Both the position numbers and the translations under genes were made by a program. Below the pieces are notes generated by a model that saw nothing but the letters and a program-made list of their open reading frames with translations, ran no database searches and was not told the origin of the DNA. A stretch of DNA of 64,000 nucleotides from assembly GCA_963780545.1 (NCBI GenBank), contig CAWACK010000021.1:85916-149915 (forward strand). The letters run 5' to 3'. This document shows, in pieces, positions 28,088 through 37,671 of the stretch; position 1 is the stretch's first letter; every line of letters starts with the position of its first letter. Source of the DNA: UBA8941 sp963780545. Lineage in GTDB: Archaea; Thermoproteota; Bathyarchaeia; TCS64.

Positions 28088-28146
28088 AGCTGATTCCTCG
28101 CAACTCTAACCAGTAAAAAGGTCGCTCCGATTAAAGCACTTTCTCG

Positions 28147-29316
28147 CTAGGGAAGTCGAGCTAGGAAATCCTTCATCGTTTCAAAATGTTTTTGGAAAGT
28201 CGACTCTAGTCCTAGATAGCTTTCGAAACCCGTCGCTTTCTCCCTAACAAGAAGACTTCTAATCAGCCTAACAGACTGGCTATTTCCTGTTATTAGTAAT
28301 CTCTGAGACCACCTCAAAGCTGAATGGTTAGAGACTATACGAGTTACCTTGTTGAGTAGATTATATTTCCCTATCCAGTTCCCAATCTGGTAAGTAGGTT
28401 CAGCCAACAAGCCGATGCTCCAAGCTTGTATTCCCGGTAAACCTATGGTTTCTCCGAAGCCCTTACCCCTAGCGTCAACGTTTAGGAGAACTGAGGGTTT
28501 CCTTTGGCTCAGGAAGTCTATATGACCGTGGAGTCTGTAACCGACGTGGAGATCGCAGTCTTCATAAAAACTGATCTTGGAAAGATCGTACCCAGCATCA
28601 ACGATCTCGTATCCAAGCTCGGTAGCAACATCCTTTACAGCCAAGAGTCGTGGCTCTTCCTCAACGAATGTGAATTCGTCTGACTTTAGACCCCGATGGA
28701 ATGAGCAGTATAACTTAGCATCACTGAATAACTCCTTGACTACACGCATAACCTCGATGCATTGCTCATCATAGAGTCTAGGCATTGTATGGAACTGAGG
28801 AATTGTGAAAACCACCTTGTTAATCGAGGCCCTCTTCTCGAACGCCTTGTTTATGTAATTGAGATCATACCAGACTGGACAGCCAGTCATAACTCCCTTC
28901 AGACCGTTCTTCTCAAGTACCTTGATTGTCTGGTTATCACGGCAACTAATCATTCTGCAACTTTCAAGAACCCTTCGCGAGGACGCAGTAAATGAATAGG
29001 TATTCAACTGCCTTTTGGTGCCTGGGATCTCGTTCCAACCTCCACCAAGTACAACCTTTGGTGCCTTGATTTTGTTAAGGTTCTTTGTTAGTGGATAAAC
29101 ACCGGGATAAAACGTTTTACTAATATTCGGTCCACCACAAAAAATCAGAGCGTCTGAACCATTTACCTCATCTAGACGATCGTCTAAAGGCTCCCAGCCA
29201 TTGAGTGTGATTAGCTCATGTTCTGGTCGGAACTGCCGTAAAAGTTTCTTAGCTCTATCAAGAATAAGAAAGTCCCCTATGTTCTTTTTAGCTCCGGATA
29301 GAAGAACATAGGTCAT
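28147..29316 (-). CDS. Polysaccharide pyruvyltransferase family protein
   Basis: This protein of about 389 residues belongs to the CsaB/WcaK-type pyruvyltransferase family, which adds pyruvate ketals to surface polysaccharides. I choose the ATG at 29316 (MTYVLLSGAKKNIGDFLIL) because the family begins right there. A longer frame to 29457 overlaps the neighbouring gene and has no similarity. Diagnostic parts are SGAKKNIGDFLI, ALIFCGGPNISKTFYPG, CRDNQTIKVLEKNG and DLHVGYRLHGHIDFLSQRKP. The acceptor glycan is unknown. Confidence 0.86.
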   Translation of the reverse strand: MTYVLLSGAKKNIGDFLILDRAKKLLRQFRPEHELITLNGWEPLDDRLDEVNGSDALIFCGGPNISKTFYPGVYPLTKNLNKIKAPKVVLGGGWNEIPGTKRQLNTYSFTASSRRVLESCRMISCRDNQTIKVLEKNGLKGVMTGCPVWYDLNYINKAFEKRASINKVVFTIPQFHTMPRLYDEQCIEVMRVVKELFSDAKLYCSFHRGLKSDEFTFVEEEPRLLAVKDVATELGYEIVDAGYDLSKISFYEDCDLHVGYRLHGHIDFLSQRKPSVLLNVDARGKGFGETIGLPGIQAWSIGLLAEPTYQIGNWIGKYNLLNKVTRIVSNHSALRWSQRLLITGNSQSVRLIRSLLVREKATGFESYLGLESTFQKHFETMKDFLARLP

Positions 29317-29356
29317 ATTGGTGAATATCCAAATCTGAATATTAAAAGGGGCACAA

Positions 29357-30094
29357 TCAATTTTCCAGCTTCCAACCCTTCTTGATGATTTCTTGACCTG
29401 ATGCCCCTTCGTTGAAGAGCAGATCAAGCCCCGACATATCGGAAACAAAGGGCTCATAGACCTGTCTATACTCAGGATGATGAAAATCTTGATAGACTAC
29501 TTCTATGCCTGCTTCACGGAAAAGAGTTTCATTCAAGTAATTTTTACCAAAACTACCCGAAAGATAGATGTCCGCGTCGAGCTTATTGCAGATATTTAGT
29601 AATAGTTCAGAGCTACTTCCAGAGGTTTCCATGTTTGAGGCAGAAATGATTTCAGTCTCTATCCCGAGTGAGTCTGCAAAGTATCTGATTATTTCAGTAT
29701 TTAGCTCAGATAGGTGATTCCACACTGTATTAAAGACGTCTTCGAAGAACCCGGAGTAATCTTCAAAGAATCTCAATCTAGAGTAGTTCTGTTGAATGCT
29801 CTTCCAGTGGGTAACACCCCATTCTGTTGAGTTATTTATCTCGATTTCCGAGATGAGTCGCTCAAGTGGACCCTTCTTCACAGGGACAGTCAGCCAAACC
29901 CAGCCTTCACTCGTTCTTATCCTGTTTCTATTCTGGAAATAGTTCTTTCTAAACTGGACATTATCAAGTAAGACGAAGGTGTTACTATTAACAAGTTTAT
30001 TTAAGAAACCTAGCCATGGAAGATACTCTGGTTGATGGATACCTACAACTCTTTCTCCTCTCACCTCAACCGGACCTCTCTTTAAATAAGCCAC
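29357..30094 (-). CDS. WbqC-like family protein
   Basis: The 245-residue protein has the WbqC family opening VGIHQPEYLPWLGFLNKL, followed by FVLLDNVQFRKNYFQNRNRI. Later signatures are YLSGSFGKNYLNETLF and YQDFHHPEYRQVY. WbqC-like proteins occur in glycan clusters and are thought to be transferases acting on amino sugars; the reaction is not settled. It overlaps the upstream LmbE-type deacetylase gene by 13 bases, which suggests coupled action. Confidence 0.88.
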   Translation of the reverse strand: MAYLKRGPVEVRGERVVGIHQPEYLPWLGFLNKLVNSNTFVLLDNVQFRKNYFQNRNRIRTSEGWVWLTVPVKKGPLERLISEIEINNSTEWGVTHWKSIQQNYSRLRFFEDYSGFFEDVFNTVWNHLSELNTEIIRYFADSLGIETEIISASNMETSGSSSELLLNICNKLDADIYLSGSFGKNYLNETLFREAGIEVVYQDFHHPEYRQVYEPFVSDMSGLDLLFNEGASGQEIIKKGWKLEN

Positions 30095-30708
30095 TTTACT
30101 ACTTCGAAGCTCTCAGCATACTCGACACCTATCTCGATGCCATCGTTCCTATTCTTGTATATGACGAAGTCAATCCACCTCTGTCCTCTCCTGTTAAATT
30201 CGGATGCATGAGCCTTTATTGCTTCAATCTTTTGGGTAATTTCTTGTGATATATCAGAATAGAATCGATTGTTAAAGAGTTCATCCGTTGCGTACCAGTT
30301 GCTTCGATACATCAGGACCCTCGGTATGTGTCGAGCAGCATTTATCGTGGCCCTCCCTATGGCGTTGTGATCCTGATGCATATCGTGTGACCAGTGGGTA
30401 TATACAAGGTCAATTTCGTGGTTGTCGATTACCTCGTTTAGATACTCTATCAACTCTACATCGTATACAACTTGTTTCGTTTTAAATGGGCCGACTTGTA
30501 GTTTTCCACCAATTATCTTCGCTGCTTTCTTTCCTTCCTCAAGCGCTATCCCCTTTGGGCGTATGAGAGTCCCATCGTAATTTCCATATTCGGAGTCTGT
30601 AAGAACATACATGTGGACTTTGTCACCATTTTTCACATGTTTAATCAGAGTACCACCACAACCAAGCTCGATGTCATCGAAGTGGGCGCCGATAGCGAGA
30701 ACGTTCAA
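30082..30708 (-). CDS. PIG-L/LmbE-like deacetylase
   Basis: This 208-residue zinc-dependent N-deacetylase belongs to the GlcNAc-PI de-N-acetylase family. The metal and catalytic motif is GAHFDDIELGCGGTLI, and a second motif is THWSHDMHQDHNAIG. It would remove an acetyl group from an amino sugar, possibly the substrate later handled by the overlapping WbqC gene. The protein is of normal family length and begins the WbqC-LmbE pair. Confidence 0.9.
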   Translation of the reverse strand: MNVLAIGAHFDDIELGCGGTLIKHVKNGDKVHMYVLTDSEYGNYDGTLIRPKGIALEEGKKAAKIIGGKLQVGPFKTKQVVYDVELIEYLNEVIDNHEIDLVYTHWSHDMHQDHNAIGRATINAARHIPRVLMYRSNWYATDELFNNRFYSDISQEITQKIEAIKAHASEFNRRGQRWIDFVIYKNRNDGIEIGVEYAESFEVVKWLI

Positions 30709-30768
30709 ATTGTCTTACCCACTTCAAAATGTATATACCCATTATAAATATCATCGAAGAGATAAAGT

Positions 30769-31893
30769 CTAATCGATGGCCGATGCGAATCGTTTAACGA
30801 TCTCAATATATGACTTGACTCTACGTATATCCTTGTATACCCAGAGAATAAGTTGATGTTTGCATAGATACTCCGAATTGGGCAGAAATGCCACGGCTTG
30901 ATCCGAGTTAAAAAAATTATTTACGGGAGGTATCATCTCATTCGAATCGAAGCTAAGCTCCCTAAGCATTGGTCCCAATTTACTCGAATTCCCCACTAAG
31001 ACAGGATACCTCACGTAGCTACCTTTGCCACTATAAGCCGGAAGCTTAATTGAACTTGCTGATAACAACTTCTCGTAAAGCTTTATCGAATATTGTCTTG
31101 AGGATACATTTTCCTCAAGTGAGCTTAAGGCTACCTCGAGTTCATTCAATTTAATCCCTAAAGGAGACCTTATGTACCATTTTCTGAATGCTTCAACAAA
31201 CAAGCCATATTGTTTATACTTCTTAGGATCTGTAAGCGCAGCATCTCTGATCTCATAAAATAATCTCCTATGAATCTTGTAGAAGATATTCTCGTCGACA
31301 CTTTGATAGGGATAGGATCTAATAAGGATGCTCAATCTCCGTGAAAAAGTGGGGTCATCGGTAACTACTGCACCACCGCCTCCATCGATCTCTATTGGTT
31401 TCCCCTTGCCAAAGCTTAAAATCGATATGTCACCAAAACCTCCAACCTTTATTGAGCCTATTTTAATACCTAATGTCTTAGCTGAATCTTCGATCAGAGG
31501 CAAGTTTCGCCTTTGACAGATATCAGTTACTTCTTTAATCTTGCAAGGTTCTCCGTGTTCGTGCACAGCGATTATGCAACCAGTTTTCTTACCGATTGAC
31601 GCCTCGAGTGAATCGAGATCTAAATTATAGGTCTCTCTTTCTACATCGAAAAATGAAGGTTGGCATCTCGCATAAATAGTTGCTGAGGCGGGATTAACAC
31701 AGAGTAAAGCCGGCATCAAGACTTCAGCACCCTTATGTACACGCATAGCTCTTAAAGCGAACATTATTGCAGCTGTTCCTGAACCGCACAGGTGAACATA
31801 TCTTCTTCCAGTTATTTCCTTAAGACTTTCAACCACCTTTTTCTCAGAAGAAGTACGATTAAGAAGTATAGCGGTCATCACCAACTGAGCCAT
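30769..31893 (-). CDS. DegT/DnrJ/EryC1-type sugar aminotransferase
   Basis: This 374-residue PLP-dependent enzyme should add an amino group to a keto-sugar nucleotide. The N-terminal part has RRYVHLCGSGTAAIMFALRA, the Asp of PLP binding is in PLIEDSAKTLGIK, and the Schiff-base Lys is in SILSFGKGKPIEIDGGGG. The C-terminal domain is more divergent. It starts the minus-strand glycan operon and faces the divergent broken glycosyltransferase gene at 31960. It may provide the aminotransferase step of the nonulosonate path, but the cognate dehydratase is not in the window. Confidence 0.85.
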   Translation of the reverse strand: MAQLVMTAILLNRTSSEKKVVESLKEITGRRYVHLCGSGTAAIMFALRAMRVHKGAEVLMPALLCVNPASATIYARCQPSFFDVERETYNLDLDSLEASIGKKTGCIIAVHEHGEPCKIKEVTDICQRRNLPLIEDSAKTLGIKIGSIKVGGFGDISILSFGKGKPIEIDGGGGAVVTDDPTFSRRLSILIRSYPYQSVDENIFYKIHRRLFYEIRDAALTDPKKYKQYGLFVEAFRKWYIRSPLGIKLNELEVALSSLEENVSSRQYSIKLYEKLLSASSIKLPAYSGKGSYVRYPVLVGNSSKLGPMLRELSFDSNEMIPPVNNFFNSDQAVAFLPNSEYLCKHQLILWVYKDIRRVKSYIEIVKRFASAID

Positions 31894-31959
31894 ATATCAC
31901 TAAACTTATTTCCTTTCCGCGGAACTAATAGATAAGAAAATCGTCTGGCGTGTCCTTTA

Positions 31960-33667
31960 ATGAGCTCAAAAAATGAACACGAGTTCAATGAACAGGGCAC
32001 CAAGGAGAACAAATCGACAAACATAAACTTCGTTAGAAGACTAATTCATACCCCTCTCAGTTGCGGGAAAAACTTACTGGAACTATCAACTTACCACGGC
32101 GTTTCTTACTGGTGGAACGTCGACACGACTTTTTACGAGAGTGTTTTGAATCAAACTAGCTATAATCCACCGACTGGTATAAAGAGGATATTCCCTAGAG
32201 TCTATGAGGTTTTCGGAGGAATGATTCAACTTCCATACGATTCTCATTTTCCAAATTTTATCCCGCGTCGCAAGTAGAGGTTTCAAAGGGATTAGGAGAG
32301 GAATTGCTCTTGTTACACAGGACGTAGAGTGGAGGCTAATCCTAGACTATAGCACGGGTAAATTGGTGAAGACCGACGCCTTCTTCTATCCTGAAATCCA
32401 AAAACTAAAGACCACCCACGAATTGTTTTCGACCTATCCAATCGACACTACTATTCCTGGTGGTTTTAAGATTAGCCTCCAGAAGAGCTACTGGCAAGTA
32501 CCCCACAGATCACTAAATTACTACTGGGGATTACGCGTGTGGATAAACGAAGAATATGCGAGGAAAACATTCTCTGACACATGGAGTAAAATTAAAGACG
32601 ATTCAATACTCAGGAAGCTATGTTTTCACAATGGATGCGACCTCTACCCACTAATTCGAGAGAAACTAGAATCTTACTTCATTTATGTCCTGCCCCAAGC
32701 GGTAAAATATGTGGAAATAGCAGAGAATATGATCCGAACGTGAGATGCCCCTACTCATTCTGCTCCAAAATGAATATGGCTGGAGGGAGCGAAGCCTCCT
32801 GGTTGCTGCGAAAGAGAATGGCATACCGACACTCGCTATTCAACATGGGATTATCATCCCTACGCACAAAGGATATATGTACACTAAAGAAGAAATATCA
32901 CCAAACCCATCGCAGTATTCCTTGCATTGCCCAATCCCAGACTTCACCGCGGTATTCGGGGAGAGTTACTTAGATCTTCTAACAAAGGTGAGCTCGTACC
33001 CTTCAAACCGTGTTATCGTTACGGGCCCTCCCCGATATGATTCTACTTATCAACGCGAGCAGAAGTCTACAGTAAACAGAATTTCCAAAAGAAATACGGT
33101 ATACCTAAGGATAATAAACTCATACTCTGGACAACACAGTGCCATAGTTCGAGCGACGGAGAAAATGAAGAGAACTTTGAAGCAATTCTACAAGCCTTAG
33201 AGACGCAGAAAGACATTACTCTGATTATTAAACAGCATCCAGCTGAAGACGATCGATACACACAAATGCTTCAAAGCGGCGTTTCGAGACACAAAGCCAA
33301 CAGCATCATAGTTTCCAAAGACTCTGATACTTTCGAACAGTTGTATGCTTGCGACCTTCTAATAACCAAGAACTCTACCACCGCCATAGAGGCAGTGGCA
33401 TTGAGATAAACCGGTGATAGTTCTCAACCTGGGTATGGTTCCTGATGTAGTTGATTATGTTAAAGTGGGAATAATATAAGGGTATACAATGCTAACGACC
33501 TCGAAAAAACTATTCTCAATCTGTTAAATGATGATTCAAAGCTACGGAAAAACCGAAGAAAATATATGAAATCCACAATATATCGGAACGATGGTAAAGC
33601 CTCCGATAGAGTCGCATCACTTATAAAATGTATTATATTAGAGAATATGAAAAAACATCCGAACTAA
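31960..33667 (+). pseudogene. Broken GT-B type surface-polysaccharide glycosyltransferase
   Basis: Read through about five frame changes (near 32260, 32735, 33080, 33405 and 33475), this makes one protein of about 565 residues. The C-terminal half looks like a capsule or polysialic-type GT-B enzyme: NGIPTLAIQHGIIIPTHKG, VIVTGPPRYDSTYQ, ITLIIKQHPAEDDRYTQM and LLITKNSTTAIEAVALR. The tail KPVIVLNLGMVPDVVDYV and VYNANDLEKTILNLL fits the end of the family. The N-terminal part is unrecognised. Either the assembly is poor here or the gene is decaying. It precedes the FemAB-like gene by 18 bases. Confidence 0.68.
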
Positions 33668-33685
33668 GGTATAGGAGCCCCTAGC

Positions 33686-34729
33686 TTGCTAGAAGAAGAT
33701 GAACGAGAACCACATAGAAAGTTTTGTAGGGAAAACCCATCAATCCCCCTATTTCTAAATGATTGGTGGCTCGATGCTGTTTGTGGTAAGGACTGGGGCG
33801 CTGTTGTTTACGAACAAGACGATGAGATAATAGCGACTCTTCCTTATTTCCTAACTCGAAGAAACGGCTTCAAGGTGATCGCGATGCCACAATTAACCCA
33901 ATCGATGGGTCCGTGGATGAAATATCCAAATACTAAGAAAAAAGCCTCAAAAATCGCTTTCGAGAAAAAAACTATGAATGAACTTATTAAACAGCTCCCA
34001 AGATGCTCTTATTTCTCGCAGACCTTTCATTATTCTTTGGATTACTGGGCTCCTTTTTACTGGAAGGGGTTTAAGGAGACGACGAGATATACCTATGTAC
34101 TTAGCGACCTAAGTAATCTAGATGAAATTCGTTCTGGGTTACAAAGAGACATCCAGAGGGCCATCCGGGACTCTGAAAAACAGGGAATTCTCGTTGAATC
34201 AAGCGAAGATGTTCATTTATTATATCAGATTTGTAGCCTAACCTTCGGAAGGCAGGGGTTAAACACACCTTTTCAATTCGAATTATTGCGAAAAATAGAT
34301 TCGGAGGCTTCTAGTAGACAATGTCGGCGAATCTTATTTTCTAGAGATGCCCAAGGAAAAATTTACTCAACTGTATATATAGTCTGGGATGAAAATACAG
34401 TGCACTACCTTCTCGGAGGAACAAATCCTGTGTACCGGGACTCGGGGGCTGGAAGCTTGGCTATTTGGAATGCTATACAATATACATCAGAAATCGGGAA
34501 AACCTTCAATTTTGAAGGGAGCATAATCGAGCCTGTAAAACAATACTTTCGAACGTTTGGAGGTGAACCAAAACCCTATTTTCATATCACTAAGACAACC
34601 TCGAAAATTCTCCATTATTTAATGCGCTACGAGCTGATTAAATTGTTCACTGACGGACTTGGTTATCTCGGCGCCACCAGCCATCCATGCTCCTCTTTCT
34701 TTTCCATATTGCAATATTTTCTCGTATAG
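33686..34729 (+). CDS. FemAB/GNAT-like acyltransferase
   Basis: This protein of up to 347 residues has the arrangement of FemAB-type acyltransferases that act on surface glycans: ATLPYFLTRRNGFKVIAMPQ near the start, a central region with SGLQRDIQRAIRDSEKQG, and the acetyl-CoA fold part VHYLLGGTNPVYRDSGAGSL. The start is a TTG at 33686. Its last 111 bases lie opposite the conserved end of the convergent deacetylase, so the final residues may be wrong or the two genes truly overlap. It could acetylate an amino sugar in the local pathway. Confidence 0.75.
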   Translation: MLEEDEREPHRKFCRENPSIPLFLNDWWLDAVCGKDWGAVVYEQDDEIIATLPYFLTRRNGFKVIAMPQLTQSMGPWMKYPNTKKKASKIAFEKKTMNELIKQLPRCSYFSQTFHYSLDYWAPFYWKGFKETTRYTYVLSDLSNLDEIRSGLQRDIQRAIRDSEKQGILVESSEDVHLLYQICSLTFGRQGLNTPFQFELLRKIDSEASSRQCRRILFSRDAQGKIYSTVYIVWDENTVHYLLGGTNPVYRDSGAGSLAIWNAIQYTSEIGKTFNFEGSIIEPVKQYFRTFGGEPKPYFHITKTTSKILHYLMRYELIKLFTDGLGYLGATSHPCSSFFSILQYFLV

Positions 34730-35661
34730 GTCACCCCACCTAGCCCACATAAAGATGTTGTGCCATATTATCGTCGCAACGCCATGATACAGTTCGGAGG
34801 TCAATGGCTCTCTTTATCGGATTCCAAGCTGCCTCTGGGGTAAAACCCATGTTGGTTTCCATTGCCCTGTCCATCACAGCAACTGGTAACTCTATAATAT
34901 CCAGCGGTTTTCCAGCTCCGCAATCGTAAGGTTTGAAGGGGCTGCAGCCCGTTTCTGAACCCTACACCGTCTGGGAAAGCTAAGGTTGAGTCATAAATAA
35001 AACCCTCTTCATGTAGCATCTTCCATGTTTCGGGTTGCTTGAAGAGAAGGTAGTGGTTTCTATATCCCTCAACTTTCTTATTCAGTGTTTTTTCTAATCT
35101 CGTTTTCTCATTATGGAGCTTATTTCTATCTTTATAAGCTTCCCAGCCTCCGTGTAAACCAATTTCAAATCCTCTGTCGACTACTTCACTGATATAGGTT
35201 TCCAGTTCTTCTACACGATAGTTGAAGTCTTTTTCGTTTGGTTTGAGAGAGAGCAAAAAAAAAGTTGATTTGGCACCGTAGCTCTCCTCGAGATCTATTA
35301 CTTCTTTAAAGTTACAGTTAGGTTTGTCCCTAGAAACTAAATCTGCTAGTCTTTGAAAAAGGGATCGACCGTTTGTTCGTCCTCTAATCAGGTTTAAAGT
35401 CTTTCTGCTCATACCAACAAATGTCTTGTCGATGTCGTGAGTTAGACAGATTGCGAACTGTCTTCTATCCGGATACTCGATTTGGAAGCCTTTTTTATAC
35501 AAGTAGCTTGAGACGATTGGCTCTAGGTAATCTCTGGTAGCGTTGTATCGACTTAGGAACCGTCCATATTCATCTAATTTACCTATGGCATTTTCCTCTT
35601 GGAATGTATAGAGATCCCATTCTCGGCTACCATCTTTCAATAATTCGTGAATGTATGGCAT
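34619..35661 (-). CDS. Polysaccharide deacetylase, two frameshifts
   Basis: The protein starts at MPYIHELL (35661), 17 bases after the hexapeptide gene stop. The NodB-type core is FAICLTHDIDKTFVGMS (catalytic Asp and metal Asp), then STFFLLSLKPNEKDFNYR and IGLHGGWEAYKDRNKLHNEK (metal His). The frame breaks near 34950; the next frame gives LDIIELPVAVMDRAM. It breaks again near 34800, then reads LYHGVATIIWHNIFM and LQYGKERGAWMAGGAEI, the typical end of this group. The restored protein has about 347 residues and probably acts on a surface glycan. Confidence 0.82.
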
Positions 35662-35678
35662 AGGGGTTCTCCAAGAGT

Positions 35679-36170
35679 TTAAGTGTCTGCTTCCCAAGCA
35701 TTTTTCTTCTCTAGATACTCAGCAAGTGTCTGCCTTACCCTAGCGGGGTTTCCATAGACCACGGTCTCTGGAGGGACGTCCTTAGTTACCACAGAGCCAA
35801 AACCTACAACAGACTTCTTCCCGACCGTTACACCTGCTTTAAGCATAGATCCGGCACAAACTATGGCGCCATCTTCAACTTTCACACCGACCATCTTCGG
35901 GGACATCGGGTAAGGATCGTTCGTGAATATCACCCCTGGGCCGATGAAGACATCGTTGCCGATGATGGTAAGGGGAGGTAAATAGGCTGAACCCTCAATC
36001 TTGCACCTTTTCCCAATCTTGACATTGTAGTCGATGTGGACAAGGGATCCGATCTTCGTATCATCCCCAATCTCTGTATTGTCACCGATGTAGGTGAAAT
36101 GCCACATCTTCACGTTCTTGCCGATTTTCACGTTCTTACCGATATGTTGAATGACATCAGGCAAATCCAA
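35679..36170 (-). CDS. Left-handed beta-helix (hexapeptide) acyltransferase
   Basis: The 163-residue enzyme is built from hexapeptide repeats (IGKNVKIGKNVKMW, IGDDTKIGSLVHID, and so on). The catalytic-type loop has FTNDPYPMSP, and a final coil reads VYGNPARVRQTLAEYL, the usual end of WlbB/WbpD-type sugar N-acetyltransferases. It would form a trimer and acetylate an amino sugar nucleotide. Such an enzyme could act after the DegT aminotransferase encoded 5 kb away, which is an inference from linkage. Confidence 0.88.
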   Translation of the reverse strand: MDLPDVIQHIGKNVKIGKNVKMWHFTYIGDNTEIGDDTKIGSLVHIDYNVKIGKRCKIEGSAYLPPLTIIGNDVFIGPGVIFTNDPYPMSPKMVGVKVEDGAIVCAGSMLKAGVTVGKKSVVGFGSVVTKDVPPETVVYGNPARVRQTLAEYLEKKNAWEADT

Positions 36171-36242
36171 TCTCGATCCTTGAAACTCTTACACACTAAA
36201 AATAGTTCCCGATCATATTTGATTAGGGAAGATATCGCTCTT

Positions 36243-37349
36243 CTAGCCAAGGATCCTTATTGCTTCGTAGAGGCTTTCCTTAATACTTGATAGGATCTCT
36301 TCCTCTGGGATCTGCAGAGCATCTACTGTATTGTACTGTAGGCTTGCAAGTTTTCTTAACTCCTCTAGCTCGTCGCTTGGCAGGATTACGCCGATGTTCT
36401 CGAGGTAAGCGATCTTGTTTCTCTTATCCGCGACAAGGAAGTCGAAGTGGTCGACATCCCATCTATAAGCTGGAGCCTTTGCCAAGTATTCTAGTTCGGA
36501 AACATCGCCAATTGACTTTTTAATCTCTAAAAGCTCAAGGGATTCGCTTGCATTAACATAAGCGTCTTCCATCTCCTCTATCTCTGCTGCTAACTTTCGT
36601 AGCAGTTCCTCTCGGCGGTTGGACCAGATCTTTCCTTCCCCCGCATACTGCTTGAATAGCTTAGTGAAAGTCTCCTCCTTCATCACTCCCTCCCTGTAGA
36701 GCTTGACGAGTTTTATCCTTAGCGAGAGATTTTTAGCAATATTTTCCATTAGATCCTTCAATAGAGGGTCAGGCGTGTAGCCCTTCTTCATGGTTTCTTC
36801 TTCGAACTCCTCAATCATGGCAACCGACTCAACCTTGGACTTCTCCTCTTCAGAAGATAAGGGCTCTTTCGCTGACTCTGCGTGGCTCGGTTCTTCTTCG
36901 GTGAAGGTTGGTTTAGGCTCGACGACGGGAGTGGTTATCTCCTCCTTTTTTTGTTCCTCGACTGGTTTCACTTCCACTGGAACATCAGGAATCTTCGTTT
37001 CTTCCACCGCCGAGACAGAGGCGGATTCTGTTGCCTGAATTGTCATTTCTTCTACTTTCAAGGTCTCAGGTTTGACTTCGACTGTTGGTTCCTGAACTTC
37101 GATGGTTGGTTCGTGAACTTCTTCGACCTTGGGCTCCAGTTTTGTTTCCACTTGATCTTCGTCGACCACAATTACTGCGTCTTCTTGTGGTGTGCTTGGC
37201 TCCATCTTAACATTGGGTTCCGCCTTCACTTCTTTATCTTGTTCTTCCTTATAGAGCGGATAACCGCAGTTAAGGCAGTAGAGCGTCTTAGGGACCTCTT
37301 CCTTGCAGTTTGGGCAGTGTACGACTTCGCCAGAAGCATTGTTTGCCAT
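36243..37349 (-). CDS. Zinc-ribbon protein with long acidic linker and helical C-terminus
   Basis: This protein of about 368 residues (start MANNASGEVV at 37349) begins with a double zinc ribbon, CPNCKEEVPKTLYCLNCGYPL. Residues 35-185 are very rich in Glu, Val and Pro (repeats like VEVQEPTVEVKPET) and probably disordered. From about 190 on it is charged and alpha-helical (LLRKLAAEIEEMEDAYVNAS). I know no function for it. The architecture suggests a scaffold or an envelope/cytoskeletal adaptor. It is transcribed in the same direction as the glycan genes before it. Confidence 0.7.
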   Translation of the reverse strand: MANNASGEVVHCPNCKEEVPKTLYCLNCGYPLYKEEQDKEVKAEPNVKMEPSTPQEDAVIVVDEDQVETKLEPKVEEVHEPTIEVQEPTVEVKPETLKVEEMTIQATESASVSAVEETKIPDVPVEVKPVEEQKKEEITTPVVEPKPTFTEEEPSHAESAKEPLSSEEEKSKVESVAMIEEFEEETMKKGYTPDPLLKDLMENIAKNLSLRIKLVKLYREGVMKEETFTKLFKQYAGEGKIWSNRREELLRKLAAEIEEMEDAYVNASESLELLEIKKSIGDVSELEYLAKAPAYRWDVDHFDFLVADKRNKIAYLENIGVILPSDELEELRKLASLQYNTVDALQIPEEEILSSIKESLYEAIRILG

Positions 37350-37671
37350 AAACACACCATCCGTTAGATTACGATCAGATCACTCATTTAATAGATTTAA
37401 TCATTTTCAACGCGTCGCCTATAAGTTACTGTAAAGAAGTGGTCGAATAGAGGCTTCACCGGCAATAGGCGATGATATTTTAGAGAGCGAAAATCCTATT
37501 CTATTTGAAAAGCTGTAAAAGACTCTGAGTCCAAATGTCTAGCTTAACTATAAGATGCAAATTAGCTTCTTTAATAATCTAGATATTAGAAATTAGATCG
37601 GTCAATACATGTATATTGGTAGAGATTTTTTACGAATAAGATTCTAATACTATTAGAATGCACCTGCATCT
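37350..37671. other. AT-rich intergenic region without a recognisable gene
   Basis: No credible open reading frame, tRNA or structured RNA was found in these 322 bases. The region is the upstream side of the zinc-ribbon gene and the downstream side of the membrane protein gene at 37672. It contains one perfect palindrome (37641-37659, listed separately) and a weaker one around ATACATGTAT near 37607-37616. Confidence 0.6.
37641..37659. repeat. Perfect 19-base palindrome
   Basis: ATTCTAATACTATTAGAAT has two nine-base arms around a single C. A one-base centre does not form a stable hairpin loop, and no T-tract follows it on the minus strand. A dimeric protein binding site is therefore more likely than a terminator. 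It lies 13 bases beyond the stop of the gene at 37672. Confidence 0.5.

Noticed and set aside
28147..29457. Long pyruvyltransferase start at 29457
   Set aside because: The additional 47 residues overlap the end of the WbqC gene and look non-coding; the family begins at 29316.
37465..37530. Possible C/D box small RNA (CGATGATA and a later CTGA)
   Set aside because: The C box does not match the consensus well, no internal D'/C' pair was found, and the end stems do not pair.
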